The notes: a model not told the origin generated them from the letters alone. 7,578 nt of DNA from Candidatus Stahliibacteriota bacterium CG08_land_8_20_14_0_20_40_26 (GCA_002774315.1 PEYP01000163.1:1-7578), one strand, 5' to 3'. Counted from the first letter of the stretch, positions 1-5,829 are shown. Numbers and translations are program-made.

Positions 1-2
1 TT

Positions 3-668
3 GCTCAACTTGCGGTTCAAGGACCGAAGGCAGAGAGATTCCTAAAACCTCTGTTTGATATAGATATCTCCAGTATTACCTATTACGAATCAGCAATGAC
101 GAAGTTTGGAGGAACAGATATGTTAACTTCAAGGACAGGGTACACGGGTGAGGATGGGTTTGAGCTCTATTTTGATACAAAGCACGCCTTTAGTGCATGG
201 GACAGATTATTTAAGGAAATTCCTGACCTCGAGCCCTGTGGCCTTGCAGCAAGGGACATACTGCGGCTTGAGGCAAGGTACTGTCTTTATGGAAATGACA
301 TAAACGAGCTAACAAATCCTATAGAGGCGGGATTATCCTGGATTACAAAACTGGATAAAGAAGATTTCATAGGGAAGGATGCGATATTAAGAGCAAAAGA
401 GAATATAACAAGAAGGCTTGCTGGCTTCGAAATGGAGAAGGGAATACCAAGGAGAGGATTTGAGATATACAAGAACGATAACAAGGTAGGGACTGTAACG
501 AGTGGTGGATATTCTCCTACCTTAAAAAAGGGGATAGGGCTCGGATATATAGATGTGCCCTATCATAAGTCTGGTGAGACTGTGGACATAAGGATAAAAG
601 ATAGATTTGAACCAGCAACCATCATAAAAGGAGCCTTTTATATCAGGGGGTCTTATGGTGGAGGTTAG
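3..668 (+). CDS. gcvT: Aminomethyltransferase, glycine cleavage T-protein (C-terminal part, cut by window edge)
   Basis: T-protein of the glycine cleavage system. It takes the aminomethyl group from lipoylated H-protein and passes it to tetrahydrofolate, releasing ammonia and methylene-THF; cytoplasmic. The frame is open from base 3, so the start lies outside the window and about 221 C-terminal residues remain of a family usually near 365. Visible family motifs are LAVQGPKA at the left edge, SRTGYTGEDGFELY, PCGLAARDILRLEA, NPIEAGLSW, LDKEDFIGKDA and VTSGGYSPTLKKGIGLGY. The short GSYGGG tail after the usual end is produced by the 14 bp overlap with gcvH. The overlap implies one operon with translational coupling. 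Identity is secure; nothing can be said about its promoter. Confidence 0.97.
   Translation, partial: AQLAVQGPKAERFLKPLFDIDISSITYYESAMTKFGGTDMLTSRTGYTGEDGFELYFDTKHAFSAWDRLFKEIPDLEPCGLAARDILRLEARYCLYGNDINELTNPIEAGLSWITKLDKEDFIGKDAILRAKENITRRLAGFEMEKGIPRRGFEIYKNDNKVGTVTSGGYSPTLKKGIGLGYIDVPYHKSGETVDIRIKDRFEPATIIKGAFYIRGSYGGG
645..650 (+). promoter_or_regulatory. Ribosome binding site of gcvH, inside gcvT
   Basis: An AGGGGG run lies four bases before the ATG at 655, inside the last codons of gcvT. It supports ATG 655 as the gcvH start despite the overlap with the end of gcvT. Confidence 0.7.
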
Positions 669-1038
669 AGAAGGATTAAAATATACTGAAAATGAGGAGT
701 GGGTGAAGATAGAGGGAGATATTGCTGTAATTGGTATTACTGACTATGCCCAGGAAGAGCTTTCAGATATTGTTGCACTGGAGCCCAAAAAAGTTGGAGA
801 GGTGGTAAAAAAAGGAGAAACTGTCGCGACTGTGGAAGCAGTCAAGGCAGCATCCGATGTATATGCCCCGCTCTCGGGAGAGATAATTGAGATAAACGAG
901 AACGCAGTTTTATCTCCAGAACTTCTCAACCAGAGCCCGTATGACGAAGGATGGATATTAAAATTAAGGATTGAGAACACAGACGAGATCTCCTCACTCA
1001 TGGATGCACAAGAGTATAGAAAGAAGCACGGGCAATAA
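655..1038 (+). CDS. gcvH: Glycine cleavage system H-protein (lipoyl carrier)
   Basis: Small lipoyl-bearing shuttle of the glycine cleavage system. It carries the aminomethyl group from the P-protein to the T-protein and is then reoxidised by lipoamide dehydrogenase. At 127 residues it has the family length. It opens with the usual KYTENEEWVKIEG strand and continues with VIGITDYAQEELSDIV. The lipoylation region reads ETVATVEAVKAASDVYAPLSG, with Lys64 as the expected lipoyl-lysine; many relatives have ES or ET where this has EA. The C-terminal part has the usual LLNQSPYDEGWILKL. It starts within gcvT, so the two are probably co-translated. A 91 bp gap holding a palindromic repeat separates it from gcvPA. 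Confidence 0.97.
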   Translation: MVEVREGLKYTENEEWVKIEGDIAVIGITDYAQEELSDIVALEPKKVGEVVKKGETVATVEAVKAASDVYAPLSGEIIEINENAVLSPELLNQSPYDEGWILKLRIENTDEISSLMDAQEYRKKHGQ

Positions 1039-1054
1039 AATTGCAAATAGCAAA

Positions 1055-1113
1055 GCCACTGATTGCACAGATTTTCACAGATTAAACTATTTTTTATCAG
1101 TGAAATCCGTGGC
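1055..1113. repeat. Imperfect palindromic element between gcvH and gcvPA
   Basis: Arms at 1055-1072 (GCCACTGATTGCACAGAT) and 1096-1113 (ATCAGTGAAATCCGTGGC) pair at 15 of 18 positions around a 23-base AT-rich centre. The left half also holds a short direct repeat: CACAGATT occurs twice, ten bases apart. From memory, sequences of the type GCCACGGATT..CACGGATT occur as scattered repeats in several candidate-phylum and planctomycete-like genomes. This has not been checked. No T-run follows the right arm, so it does not look like a standard terminator. It lies in the spacer where gcvPA would be expected to have its ribosome binding site. Confidence 0.75.
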
Positions 1114-1129
1114 TCATTTTGATTTTGTT

Positions 1130-2488
1130 ATGATATCGTATATACCACATTCAGAAGACGAGATAAAAGAGATGCTTGAAGCTGTAGGAGTTAAGTCTAT
1201 AGAGGAATTATTCTCAGACATCCCTGATTCTTTGAGATCGAAAGACGGACTATCGCTTCCAGAATCGCTCTCTGAGATAGAAATAGAAAGTTTGGCAAGG
1301 GATATTGCAGATGAAAATATCTCTACTTCAACTCATATATCATTCCTCGGAGGCGGTTCCTATGACCACTATATACCAGCACTTGTGGATACAGTAGCTT
1401 CTCGTCCTGAGTTTTACACCGCATATACGCCTTACCAGGCAGAGGTATCACAGGGTACGCTCCAGACATTGTATGAATATCAATCGCTCATATGCGATCT
1501 CGTGAGAATGGATGTATCAAACGCATCTATGTATGATGGGGCAACTGCCCTCGCAGAAGCAGTACTTATGGCGACATCCATCAATGGAAAAAGGAAAATA
1601 CTGGTATCGGGTTGTTTGCATCCTCACTATATTGATGTGATAAAAACTTATGTACAAAAAGAGAGAGTGGAAGAAATCCCTGTAAAAGATGGTAAAACAT
1701 CAATAAATGTGCTTAACGATATGATAGATAAGAACATCTCCAGTGTCGTTATTCAGCACCCAAATTTCTTTGGAGTTCTGGAGGACACAAAAGAGATTGG
1801 AGAGATTGTTCATAGGAACAACGCATTGTATATAGGATGTCCCCTACCCATATCACTTGGTGTACTTGAGCCACCAGGAGATTATGGTGCAGACATAGTG
1901 GCTTGTGAGGGACAGACTCTTGGCATTCCTCAACAGTTTGGTGGACCATACCTTGGTATATTTGCTACAAAGAGAGAATACACGCGAAAGATGCCGGGTA
2001 GAATCATAGGAGAGACAATTGACGGGAAAGGAAAGAGGGGATTTGTAATGACGCTTCAGACGAGAGAGCAGCATATAAGACGAGAGAAGGCAACTTCTAA
2101 TATATGCACCAACGAATCCCTGTGTGCAATAAGAGCGTGTGTATATATGGCACTTATGGGTAAAGAGGGCATGAGAAGGGTAGGAGAGTTATGTATAAGA
2201 GGTGCTCATATACTTGCTGAGAAGATTGAAAATATACCAAGTTTCGATATAAAATATAAACCTTTTTTTAATGAGTTTGTTGTTTCAACCCCTATAGATG
2301 CTGAACTTATTGTGAAAAAACTAATGTCGAAAGGTATATTTGCGGGTATACCTCTCGGGAGATTCTATAAAGAGAGAAAGAACGAGCTTCTCGTCGCAGT
2401 GACAGAAAAGCGGACAGATAAGGATATAGATTATTTTGTAGAGGTATTAGAGGCAGTAGCGATAGGAACGACCTCCCATTCGCGATAG
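1130..2488 (+). CDS. gcvPA: Glycine dehydrogenase (decarboxylating) subunit 1, split P-protein
   Basis: N-terminal half of the split P-protein, which with GcvPB decarboxylates glycine and loads the aminomethyl group on GcvH. With the ATG at 1130 the product is 452 residues and opens with MISYIPHSEDEIKEMLEAVG, matching the family N-terminus. The frame stays open upstream to an ATG at 971, but that would add residues coded by gcvH and by the palindromic repeat, so I reject it. Family blocks seen are SFLGGGSYDHYIPA (71-84), FYTAYTPYQAEVSQGTLQ (95-112), NASMYDGATALAEA (131-144), PNFFGVLED (211-219), LTLQ-type block TLQTREQHIRREKATSNICTN (308-328) and LLVAVTEKRT (420-429). The PLP lysine of P-protein is on the other subunit. 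No Shine-Dalgarno is visible before 1130. The last eight residues, IGTTSHSR, look like an added tail. Confidence 0.95.
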   Translation: MISYIPHSEDEIKEMLEAVGVKSIEELFSDIPDSLRSKDGLSLPESLSEIEIESLARDIADENISTSTHISFLGGGSYDHYIPALVDTVASRPEFYTAYTPYQAEVSQGTLQTLYEYQSLICDLVRMDVSNASMYDGATALAEAVLMATSINGKRKILVSGCLHPHYIDVIKTYVQKERVEEIPVKDGKTSINVLNDMIDKNISSVVIQHPNFFGVLEDTKEIGEIVHRNNALYIGCPLPISLGVLEPPGDYGADIVACEGQTLGIPQQFGGPYLGIFATKREYTRKMPGRIIGETIDGKGKRGFVMTLQTREQHIRREKATSNICTNESLCAIRACVYMALMGKEGMRRVGELCIRGAHILAEKIENIPSFDIKYKPFFNEFVVSTPIDAELIVKKLMSKGIFAGIPLGRFYKERKNELLVAVTEKRTDKDIDYFVEVLEAVAIGTTSHSR

Positions 2489-2505
2489 TAATGGAATTGT
2501 AGATT
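2474..2505. repeat. Repeat words shared with the nadC-yihY spacer, overlapping the gcvPA 3' end
   Basis: TCCCATTCGCGA (2474-2485) differs by one base from TCCCAATCGCGA at 4921-4932. AATTGTAGATT (2495-2505) recurs exactly on the minus strand at 4892-4902, and a close form lies at 7427-7437 in the ackA leader. The first word codes for the end of gcvPA. Together with the palindrome at 2543 the set resembles pieces of one dispersed element. The case rests on short words and is modest. Confidence 0.45.
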
Positions 2506-2542
2506 GTAGGGACTATCTCCCACTGATATTTGATATTTAATT

Positions 2543-2558
2543 CCTGCCGGCAGGTAGG
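2543..2558. repeat. Palindrome CCTGCCGGCAGG followed by TAGG
   Basis: Perfect 12-base palindrome (2543-2554) in the 94 bp spacer between gcvPA and the next gene. It resembles the palindrome at 4937-4956 (CCTGTC-TACC-GACAGG-TAG): both are CCTGYC/GRCAGG arms followed by TAG. There is no T-run, so it is probably a dispersed repeat rather than a terminator. The rest of this spacer is AT-rich with the words GATATTTGATATTT and no convincing promoter. Confidence 0.6.
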
Positions 2559-2582
2559 TTTTATATCTGAAAGGGGGGTAAT

Positions 2583-2840
2583 ATGCGTGCGTATATAATG
2601 AGCATCATAGCGGTGGTCGCCTTTATGTTCCACTTCTGGTACATGGGGGCAGTATACAACATCCTGTGGGCGATTGCTGGTTTCTTCAGCATATGGTCTA
2701 TATACGACGGCGTAATAACCAGGATGGTCTCGGAAGAGAAAAAACACCGTGCGCTCTCGACATCAGCGGTGGTCATAGGTGTTATAGTTCTTTTGGGACT
2801 GACGATAAGTAAAATATGGAGCTCATACCTGGGGTACTAA
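2583..2840 (+). CDS. Small integral membrane protein of unknown function
   Basis: An 85-residue hydrophobic protein that I do not recognise. A GGGGGG run at 2573-2578, four bases before the ATG, supports the start. Three likely membrane helices are at about residues 5-22, 25-41 and 59-77. A short charged stretch around SEEKKHRAL (50-58) lies between helices 2 and 3 and is probably cytoplasmic. The first two helices are rich in Trp, Phe and Tyr (FMFHFWYM, WAIAGFFSIWSIY). No cysteine pairs or catalytic motif are visible. It sits 94 bp after gcvPA and 61 bp before the HU gene on the same strand, so co-transcription with either is possible. Base composition, translation signal and helix pattern argue for a real gene; no function can be proposed. 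Confidence 0.75.
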   Translation: MRAYIMSIIAVVAFMFHFWYMGAVYNILWAIAGFFSIWSIYDGVITRMVSEEKKHRALSTSAVVIGVIVLLGLTISKIWSSYLGY

Positions 2841-2884
2841 AAAGAGAATCAAAGAATAAGTAAGAATGCAGTCATCCTAAAAAG

Positions 2885-2895
2885 AAAGGAGGTGA
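2885..2895 (+). promoter_or_regulatory. Strong ribosome binding site of the HU gene
   Basis: AAAGGAGGTGA is fully complementary to the bacterial 16S rRNA 3' tail, with the core AGGAGG nine bases before ATG 2902. It is the strongest such site in the window and fits an abundant nucleoid protein. Confidence 0.9.
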
Positions 2896-2901
2896 AAAGA
2901 A

Positions 2902-3174
2902 ATGACAAAGGCAGAACTCGTAGACAGAGTGGCCAGAGCAACAGGGCTGACCAAGAGGGCATCCCTGCAGGCAGTGAATGCGTTTGTAGACACTGTCGCC
3001 GGCGCTCTTGCAAGGAATGATAAGGTCACCCTGGTAGGGTTTGGTACATTTGATGTGGCAATACGAAAGGCACGCAAGGCGAGAAACCCAAGAACAGGAC
3101 AGATAATCAATGTGCCCTCTAAGAAGGTCCCAAGATTTAGAGCGGGTACGGAACTGAAGAAAAAGGTAAGATAA
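2902..3174 (+). CDS. hup: HU-family histone-like DNA-binding protein
   Basis: Nucleoid-associated protein that binds and bends DNA without strong sequence preference, as a dimer. The 90-residue length is typical. The N-terminal helices read MTKAELVDRVARATGLTKRAS (1-21). The signature GFGTF is at 46-50, followed by the basic beta-arm with RNPRTGQ (61-67); Pro63 corresponds to the proline that intercalates between base pairs. The protein ends in VPRFRAGTELKKKV, as in HU. I cannot separate HU from an IHF-like role by sequence alone, but the lack of extensions favours HU. It follows a small membrane protein gene by 61 bp and is closed by a strong hairpin, so it is the last gene of the plus-strand group. 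Confidence 0.95.
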   Translation: MTKAELVDRVARATGLTKRASLQAVNAFVDTVAGALARNDKVTLVGFGTFDVAIRKARKARNPRTGQIINVPSKKVPRFRAGTELKKKVR

Positions 3175-3195
3175 GATGAGGAATGTGCCGAACAT

Positions 3196-3231
3196 AAGGG
3201 GGGATGTAAATTTTTACATTCCCCCTTAATA
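3196..3231 (+). terminator. Hairpin downstream of the HU gene
   Basis: AAGGGGG at 3196-3202 pairs with CCCCCTT at 3221-3227, extended by a G-T wobble and ATGTAA/TTACAT, giving about 14 pairs with a four-base loop. It starts 22 bases after the HU stop. The tail TTAATATTT is AT-rich but not a pure T-run, so it is a good but not perfect intrinsic terminator. Confidence 0.7.
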
Positions 3232-3267
3232 TTTACCACATCTTCTGTTTCGCGCTGATGCTACCTC

Positions 3268-3293
3268 GCTGGTATAATACTCATTATACCTGC
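3268..3293. other. Perfect short inverted repeat in the convergent gap
   Basis: GGTATAAT (3271-3278) and ATTATACC (3283-3290) are perfect 8-base arms around a four-base loop. GC/GC pairs outside one mismatch extend the stem to 3268-3293, and a TTTT run follows. It contains TATAAT, but no -35 box lies 16-18 bases upstream, so it is better read as a hairpin than as a promoter. The rest of 3228-3385 holds no gene, tRNA or clear regulatory site that I can see. Confidence 0.5.
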
Positions 3294-3385
3294 TTTTAGA
3301 GCAGATGCCTTTGAATAAGAAAGCACTTAATATTTAAAAACATCCGGGATATTGCCAGTTACTGCCTTAACTTCCACTATAATTC

Positions 3386-3416
3386 AGACATCCTGATCTT
3401 TATAGGATGTCTTTGT
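3386..3416. terminator. Hairpin between convergent genes, possible bidirectional terminator
   Basis: AGACATCCT (3386-3394) and AGGATGTCT (3404-3412) form a perfect 9-bp stem with a nine-base loop. It lies 45 bases beyond the stop of the minus-strand membrane gene that ends at 3458. On the plus strand TTGTTAAT follows; on the minus strand GAATTATAG follows. Neither is a strong T-run, so terminator function is plausible only. Confidence 0.4.
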
Positions 3417-3457
3417 TAATGCCGACGAAATGTAGGATAAGCAGGTGCAATGGAGTA

Positions 3458-3928
3458 TTATATGCCGATATTTAATATACTCCACGCTATTGTCAAAACT
3501 ATTCCTACTCCGAATAAACATCCGCTCATTTTCCCCATAGAAGCGGATAGCGGAGTTCTTGTTTCCTCTATACCATGTCTCCTCAAAGATTCAGCTACCT
3601 TTCCCTCGAATAATCCTGCAAATCCATCGGTTATCGCATCTCCTACTGCACCGCCAACAATAGCGCCCAACACCCCTGCAAAACTTGCACCTATAAGTGC
3701 CGCAATTCCAAGAATTCCCGTATCTATCATGCCAAATACAATATCTGCGCCAGTGGATTTTACCGTTCTGCCTGAGAGTTTTAACGGTATCAGCGGAATC
3801 AGCCCCAGAAGAATCACAGCAGGCCCTATTAGCCTCACATGATATATTGTAAAAGAGATGACGAATACAATCACAATAGAAACCGTCGATACACTGATAA
3901 GCGCTGATATAAGTCCTTGCCTTTTCAT
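3458..3928 (-). CDS. Glycine-rich multi-pass membrane protein of unknown function
   Basis: A 156-residue protein that I cannot name. Likely membrane helices are at about residues 8-28, 32-49, a long hydrophobic block at 60-100 (probably two helices) and 135-154. The third block is full of small residues in GxxxG-like spacing (GASFAGVLGAIVGGAVGDA), which suggests tightly packed helices or an oligomer. It is followed by a charged soluble loop with DGFAGLFEGKVAESLRRHGIEETRT (two parts around 97-121) and a short SASMGKMSGC stretch. This loop looks like a conserved family core rather than random sequence. It starts 43 bp after the YihY-type gene on the same strand, so co-transcription is likely. 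The Shine-Dalgarno is weak: only GGATGAT directly before the ATG. Confidence 0.8.
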   Translation of the reverse strand: MKRQGLISALISVSTVSIVIVFVISFTIYHVRLIGPAVILLGLIPLIPLKLSGRTVKSTGADIVFGMIDTGILGIAALIGASFAGVLGAIVGGAVGDAITDGFAGLFEGKVAESLRRHGIEETRTPLSASMGKMSGCLFGVGIVLTIAWSILNIGI

Positions 3929-3971
3929 ATCATCCGCAAATTAATATCTCTGCTTTAGTAGAGGATTGTTT

Positions 3972-4874
3972 TTATTTCGGTTTTGCAAGCATAATTGTAT
4001 TTCTTCTCTCCTCATAGTATCCTGCAAGCTCTGCCCCCAGAAGGATTATTATTGCCGTGTAGTACATCCACAGAAGTCCTATAAATACTCCACCAAGATT
4101 GCCATAGATTCTGTTAAACCCGGTAAATCTTGCTATATACCAATCAAATACATATTTTGCAATCTCCCATGAGCATCCTGCAAATAATGCACCAATAAGT
4201 GCAGAACGACTCGACACAGGAACATGTGGCACAACTTTGTAAAACCAAAAGAGGAAGACGACTGTGATTACAAGGGAGACGAATATGCCAATCCCTCCCC
4301 AAAGCCAGGATATTCCTGAGATGTTCTGTCCCATAAGCTCAATATTTAGTGTACGCATAAACGAGATGAACGCAGTAAATCCAAATGATATTCCAAAGGC
4401 TATTATAAATATTGGAATAACCAGAAGCGATAGGAGTTTTCGCTTCCAGAATGACCACCTCTCTTTTACATTCCATATTCTGTCTATCGCCTGTATTGTT
4501 GAGTCAAGGAAAAGACCTGCAGCCCAGAGGAGAAATATAACACTGATAATTCCAACAGAAATTCTCCTCTGTATAAATCCATTGAGTAGTGAGACTGTGG
4601 GTTGGGTTACTGCTGGCATCCAGATCTCAAAAAAGTCTATTATCGCATTATATACCACATCTGAGGAACGAGCAACCGATGTGAGAATAGTGGTCACTAC
4701 AAGCAAAAGCGGAACTATTGACACAACGAGATAGAAGGAGAGAGAGCCTGCAAGCAACATTCCACCATGGTCATAGGTAAATCTCTTTTGGATTATGATA
4801 AAGAAGCGGCAAAGCCCTGAGATAACAGAGCCCATCTTTTTTAGCTTATATTTAAGGTTGAAATGCCTTTTCAT
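3972..4874 (-). CDS. YihY/BrkB-family inner membrane protein
   Basis: A 300-residue multi-pass membrane protein of the YihY/BrkB (virulence factor BrkB, once mis-called ribonuclease BN) family, whose biochemical role is not settled. Six membrane helices are predicted by eye at about 41-66, 105-126, 148-172, 190-212, 224-243 and 262-284, the family topology. Family marks are the N-terminal DHGGMLLAGSLSFYLVVSIVP stretch (35-55), YKVVPHVPVSSRSALIGALFAG around 212-233, and the C-terminal YGNLGGVFIGLLWMYYTAII followed by LLGAEL (257-283). AAGGTGA lies about ten bases before the ATG, which supports this start; a second Met at residue 14 is possible. It lies 124 bp after nadC, with a palindromic repeat in between, and is followed closely by another membrane protein gene. 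Confidence 0.93.
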   Translation of the reverse strand: MKRHFNLKYKLKKMGSVISGLCRFFIIIQKRFTYDHGGMLLAGSLSFYLVVSIVPLLLVVTTILTSVARSSDVVYNAIIDFFEIWMPAVTQPTVSLLNGFIQRRISVGIISVIFLLWAAGLFLDSTIQAIDRIWNVKERWSFWKRKLLSLLVIPIFIIAFGISFGFTAFISFMRTLNIELMGQNISGISWLWGGIGIFVSLVITVVFLFWFYKVVPHVPVSSRSALIGALFAGCSWEIAKYVFDWYIARFTGFNRIYGNLGGVFIGLLWMYYTAIIILLGAELAGYYEERRNTIMLAKPK

Positions 4875-4928
4875 TTATCTCATTCACCTTAAATCTACAA
4901 TTTAAAATCTGCTCCTATCATCCCAATC

Positions 4929-4964
4929 GCGACCAGCCTGTCTACCGACAGGTAGAGAGGTCGC
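4929..4964. repeat. Nested palindrome in the nadC-yihY spacer
   Basis: Outer arms GCGACC (4929-4934) and GGTCGC (4959-4964) enclose inner arms CCTGTC (4937-4942) and GACAGG (4947-4952) around a TACC loop. No T-run follows on either strand, so it does not look like a terminator for nadC. The inner part resembles the palindrome at 2543-2558, and the preceding TCCCAATCGCGA nearly matches the end of gcvPA at 2474. I read it as a dispersed repeat that could also act as an RNA hairpin in the transcript. Confidence 0.6.
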
Positions 4965-4998
4965 TTCTCTCATCCCTCTTCTCTCTTCCCTTATCCCA

Positions 4999-5829
4999 TC
5001 ACACAACCTCCAGGCTCATATCAACCACGGGCGCTGAATGGGTTATTGTTCCGATAGATATATACTGAACACCTGTTTTTGCTATCTCCCTTATATTTTC
5101 AATCTTTACCCTGCCTGATACCTCTAATTCCGGTAATCGGTAACCGGTAATCGGTAATCGGTCCCTTATTTCTACTGCCTTTTTAATATCCTCTATACCC
5201 ATATTGTCAAGCATAATTCTCTTTACATTCGGTAATTTGAGTGCTACCTTAAACTCGTCAAGATTCTTTACCTCTACTTCAAAAGGCTTATCTATTGTGA
5301 GATTCTCTATCCAATGCACAATTTTGAGATGGTTGTCTTTAATGAGTATAGCATCGTACAATCCAAAGCGATGGTTCTCTCCGCCTCCTATCTTGACTGC
5401 GTATTTTTCAAGTTCTCTCAAGAGAGGCGTCGTTTTGCGTGTGTCAAGGAGTTTTGTTCCCGTGCCATTTACCTCTTTTATGAATCTTCTGGTAAGTGTT
5501 GCTACACCTGATAGATGAGAGAGAAAGTTGAGAGCCACCCTCTCCCCGGAGAGAATAGCCCTTGTGCTTCCTTTGATTTTTGCGACCTTCTGGTGAGGAA
5601 TAATATCATCTCCATCCTTCGCTGCATCGAACTCTATATCGGGGTCAAGTGTGCGAAAAACAAGTTTTGCTACATCTATACCACACAAGATACCCTCTCT
5701 TTTCGCTATTATGACAGCCTTTACAGTAGTATCTTCCTGCCCGATACACTTCATCACTGCATCGGTGCTGATATCACCAGTACCTATATCCTCTTCCAAT
5801 GCCTTCCTTACTATCGACTCAATATCCAT
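4999..5829 (-). CDS. nadC: Nicotinate-nucleotide pyrophosphorylase (quinolinate phosphoribosyltransferase)
   Basis: Converts quinolinate and PRPP to nicotinate mononucleotide and CO2, in de novo NAD synthesis; cytoplasmic. At 276 residues the length is normal. Motifs seen are EEDIGTGDIST (12-22), SGERVALNFLSHLSG (94-108), LDTRKTTPLLRELEKYAVKIGGGENHR (128-154, in two blocks), LIKDNH (162-167), FEVEVKNL (183-190), MLDNM (206-210), EVSG (236-239) and YISIGTITHSAP (256-267). The basic substrate-binding residues expected in the family are present: R97, R131, K132, H153, R154, K164. Two departures from relatives recalled from memory are a segment between KDNH and EVEV about eight residues short, and an additional LPITGYRLP stretch (225-233) coded by a 7-bp tandem repeat. 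No Shine-Dalgarno is visible; the start abuts an AT-rich word array. nadA and nadB are not in the window. Confidence 0.96.
   Translation of the reverse strand: MDIESIVRKALEEDIGTGDISTDAVMKCIGQEDTTVKAVIIAKREGILCGIDVAKLVFRTLDPDIEFDAAKDGDDIIPHQKVAKIKGSTRAILSGERVALNFLSHLSGVATLTRRFIKEVNGTGTKLLDTRKTTPLLRELEKYAVKIGGGENHRFGLYDAILIKDNHLKIVHWIENLTIDKPFEVEVKNLDEFKVALKLPNVKRIMLDNMGIEDIKKAVEIRDRLPITGYRLPELEVSGRVKIENIREIAKTGVQYISIGTITHSAPVVDMSLEVV
5131..5161. repeat. 7-bp tandem repeat (CGGTAAT) inside nadC
   Basis: Four heptamers in a row, CGGTAAT, CGGTAAC, CGGTAAT, CGGTAAT, plus a final CGG. Read on the minus strand they code for RLPITGYRLP inside nadC without disturbing the frame. Three units equal 21 bp, seven codons, so unit number can change by threes without a frameshift. 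It lies between the helix after MLDNM and the EVSG strand, a position where an extended loop could be tolerated. Confidence 0.85.

Noticed and set aside
971..1129. Upstream ATG at 971 as the start of gcvPA, giving 505 residues
   Set aside because: The extra 53 residues would be coded by gcvH sequence and the palindromic repeat, and family homology begins at the ATG at 1130 (MISYIPH).
2307..2747. Minus-strand ORF of 146 residues
   Set aside because: It lies opposite the gcvPA 3' end, a repeat and the small membrane gene, with no coding features of its own.
3273..3278. TATAAT as a -10 box in the convergent gap
   Set aside because: No -35-like sequence lies 16-18 bases upstream and the hexamer is part of a perfect inverted repeat.
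3450..3842. Plus-strand ORF of 130 residues
   Set aside because: It is the antisense shadow of the minus-strand membrane protein; its Pro/Ile/Ser-rich product is typical of a reversed hydrophobic gene.
3949..3971. CTCT/AGAG hairpin followed by TTTTT on the plus strand as a terminator
   Set aside because: The stem is only about four pairs and no plus-strand gene ends there; on the minus strand, where the genes are, no T-run follows.
4264..4734. Plus-strand ORF of 156 residues
   Set aside because: Antisense shadow of the YihY-type gene, whose family motifs are clear on the minus strand.
4929..4964. Intrinsic terminator of nadC
   Set aside because: The stem is good but no T-run follows on the minus strand (GATTGGGATG), so a dispersed palindrome is more likely.
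5131..5161. CRISPR-like or regulatory iteron array
   Set aside because: Units are only seven bases with no spacers and the array is within the nadC coding frame; it is a simple tandem repeat.
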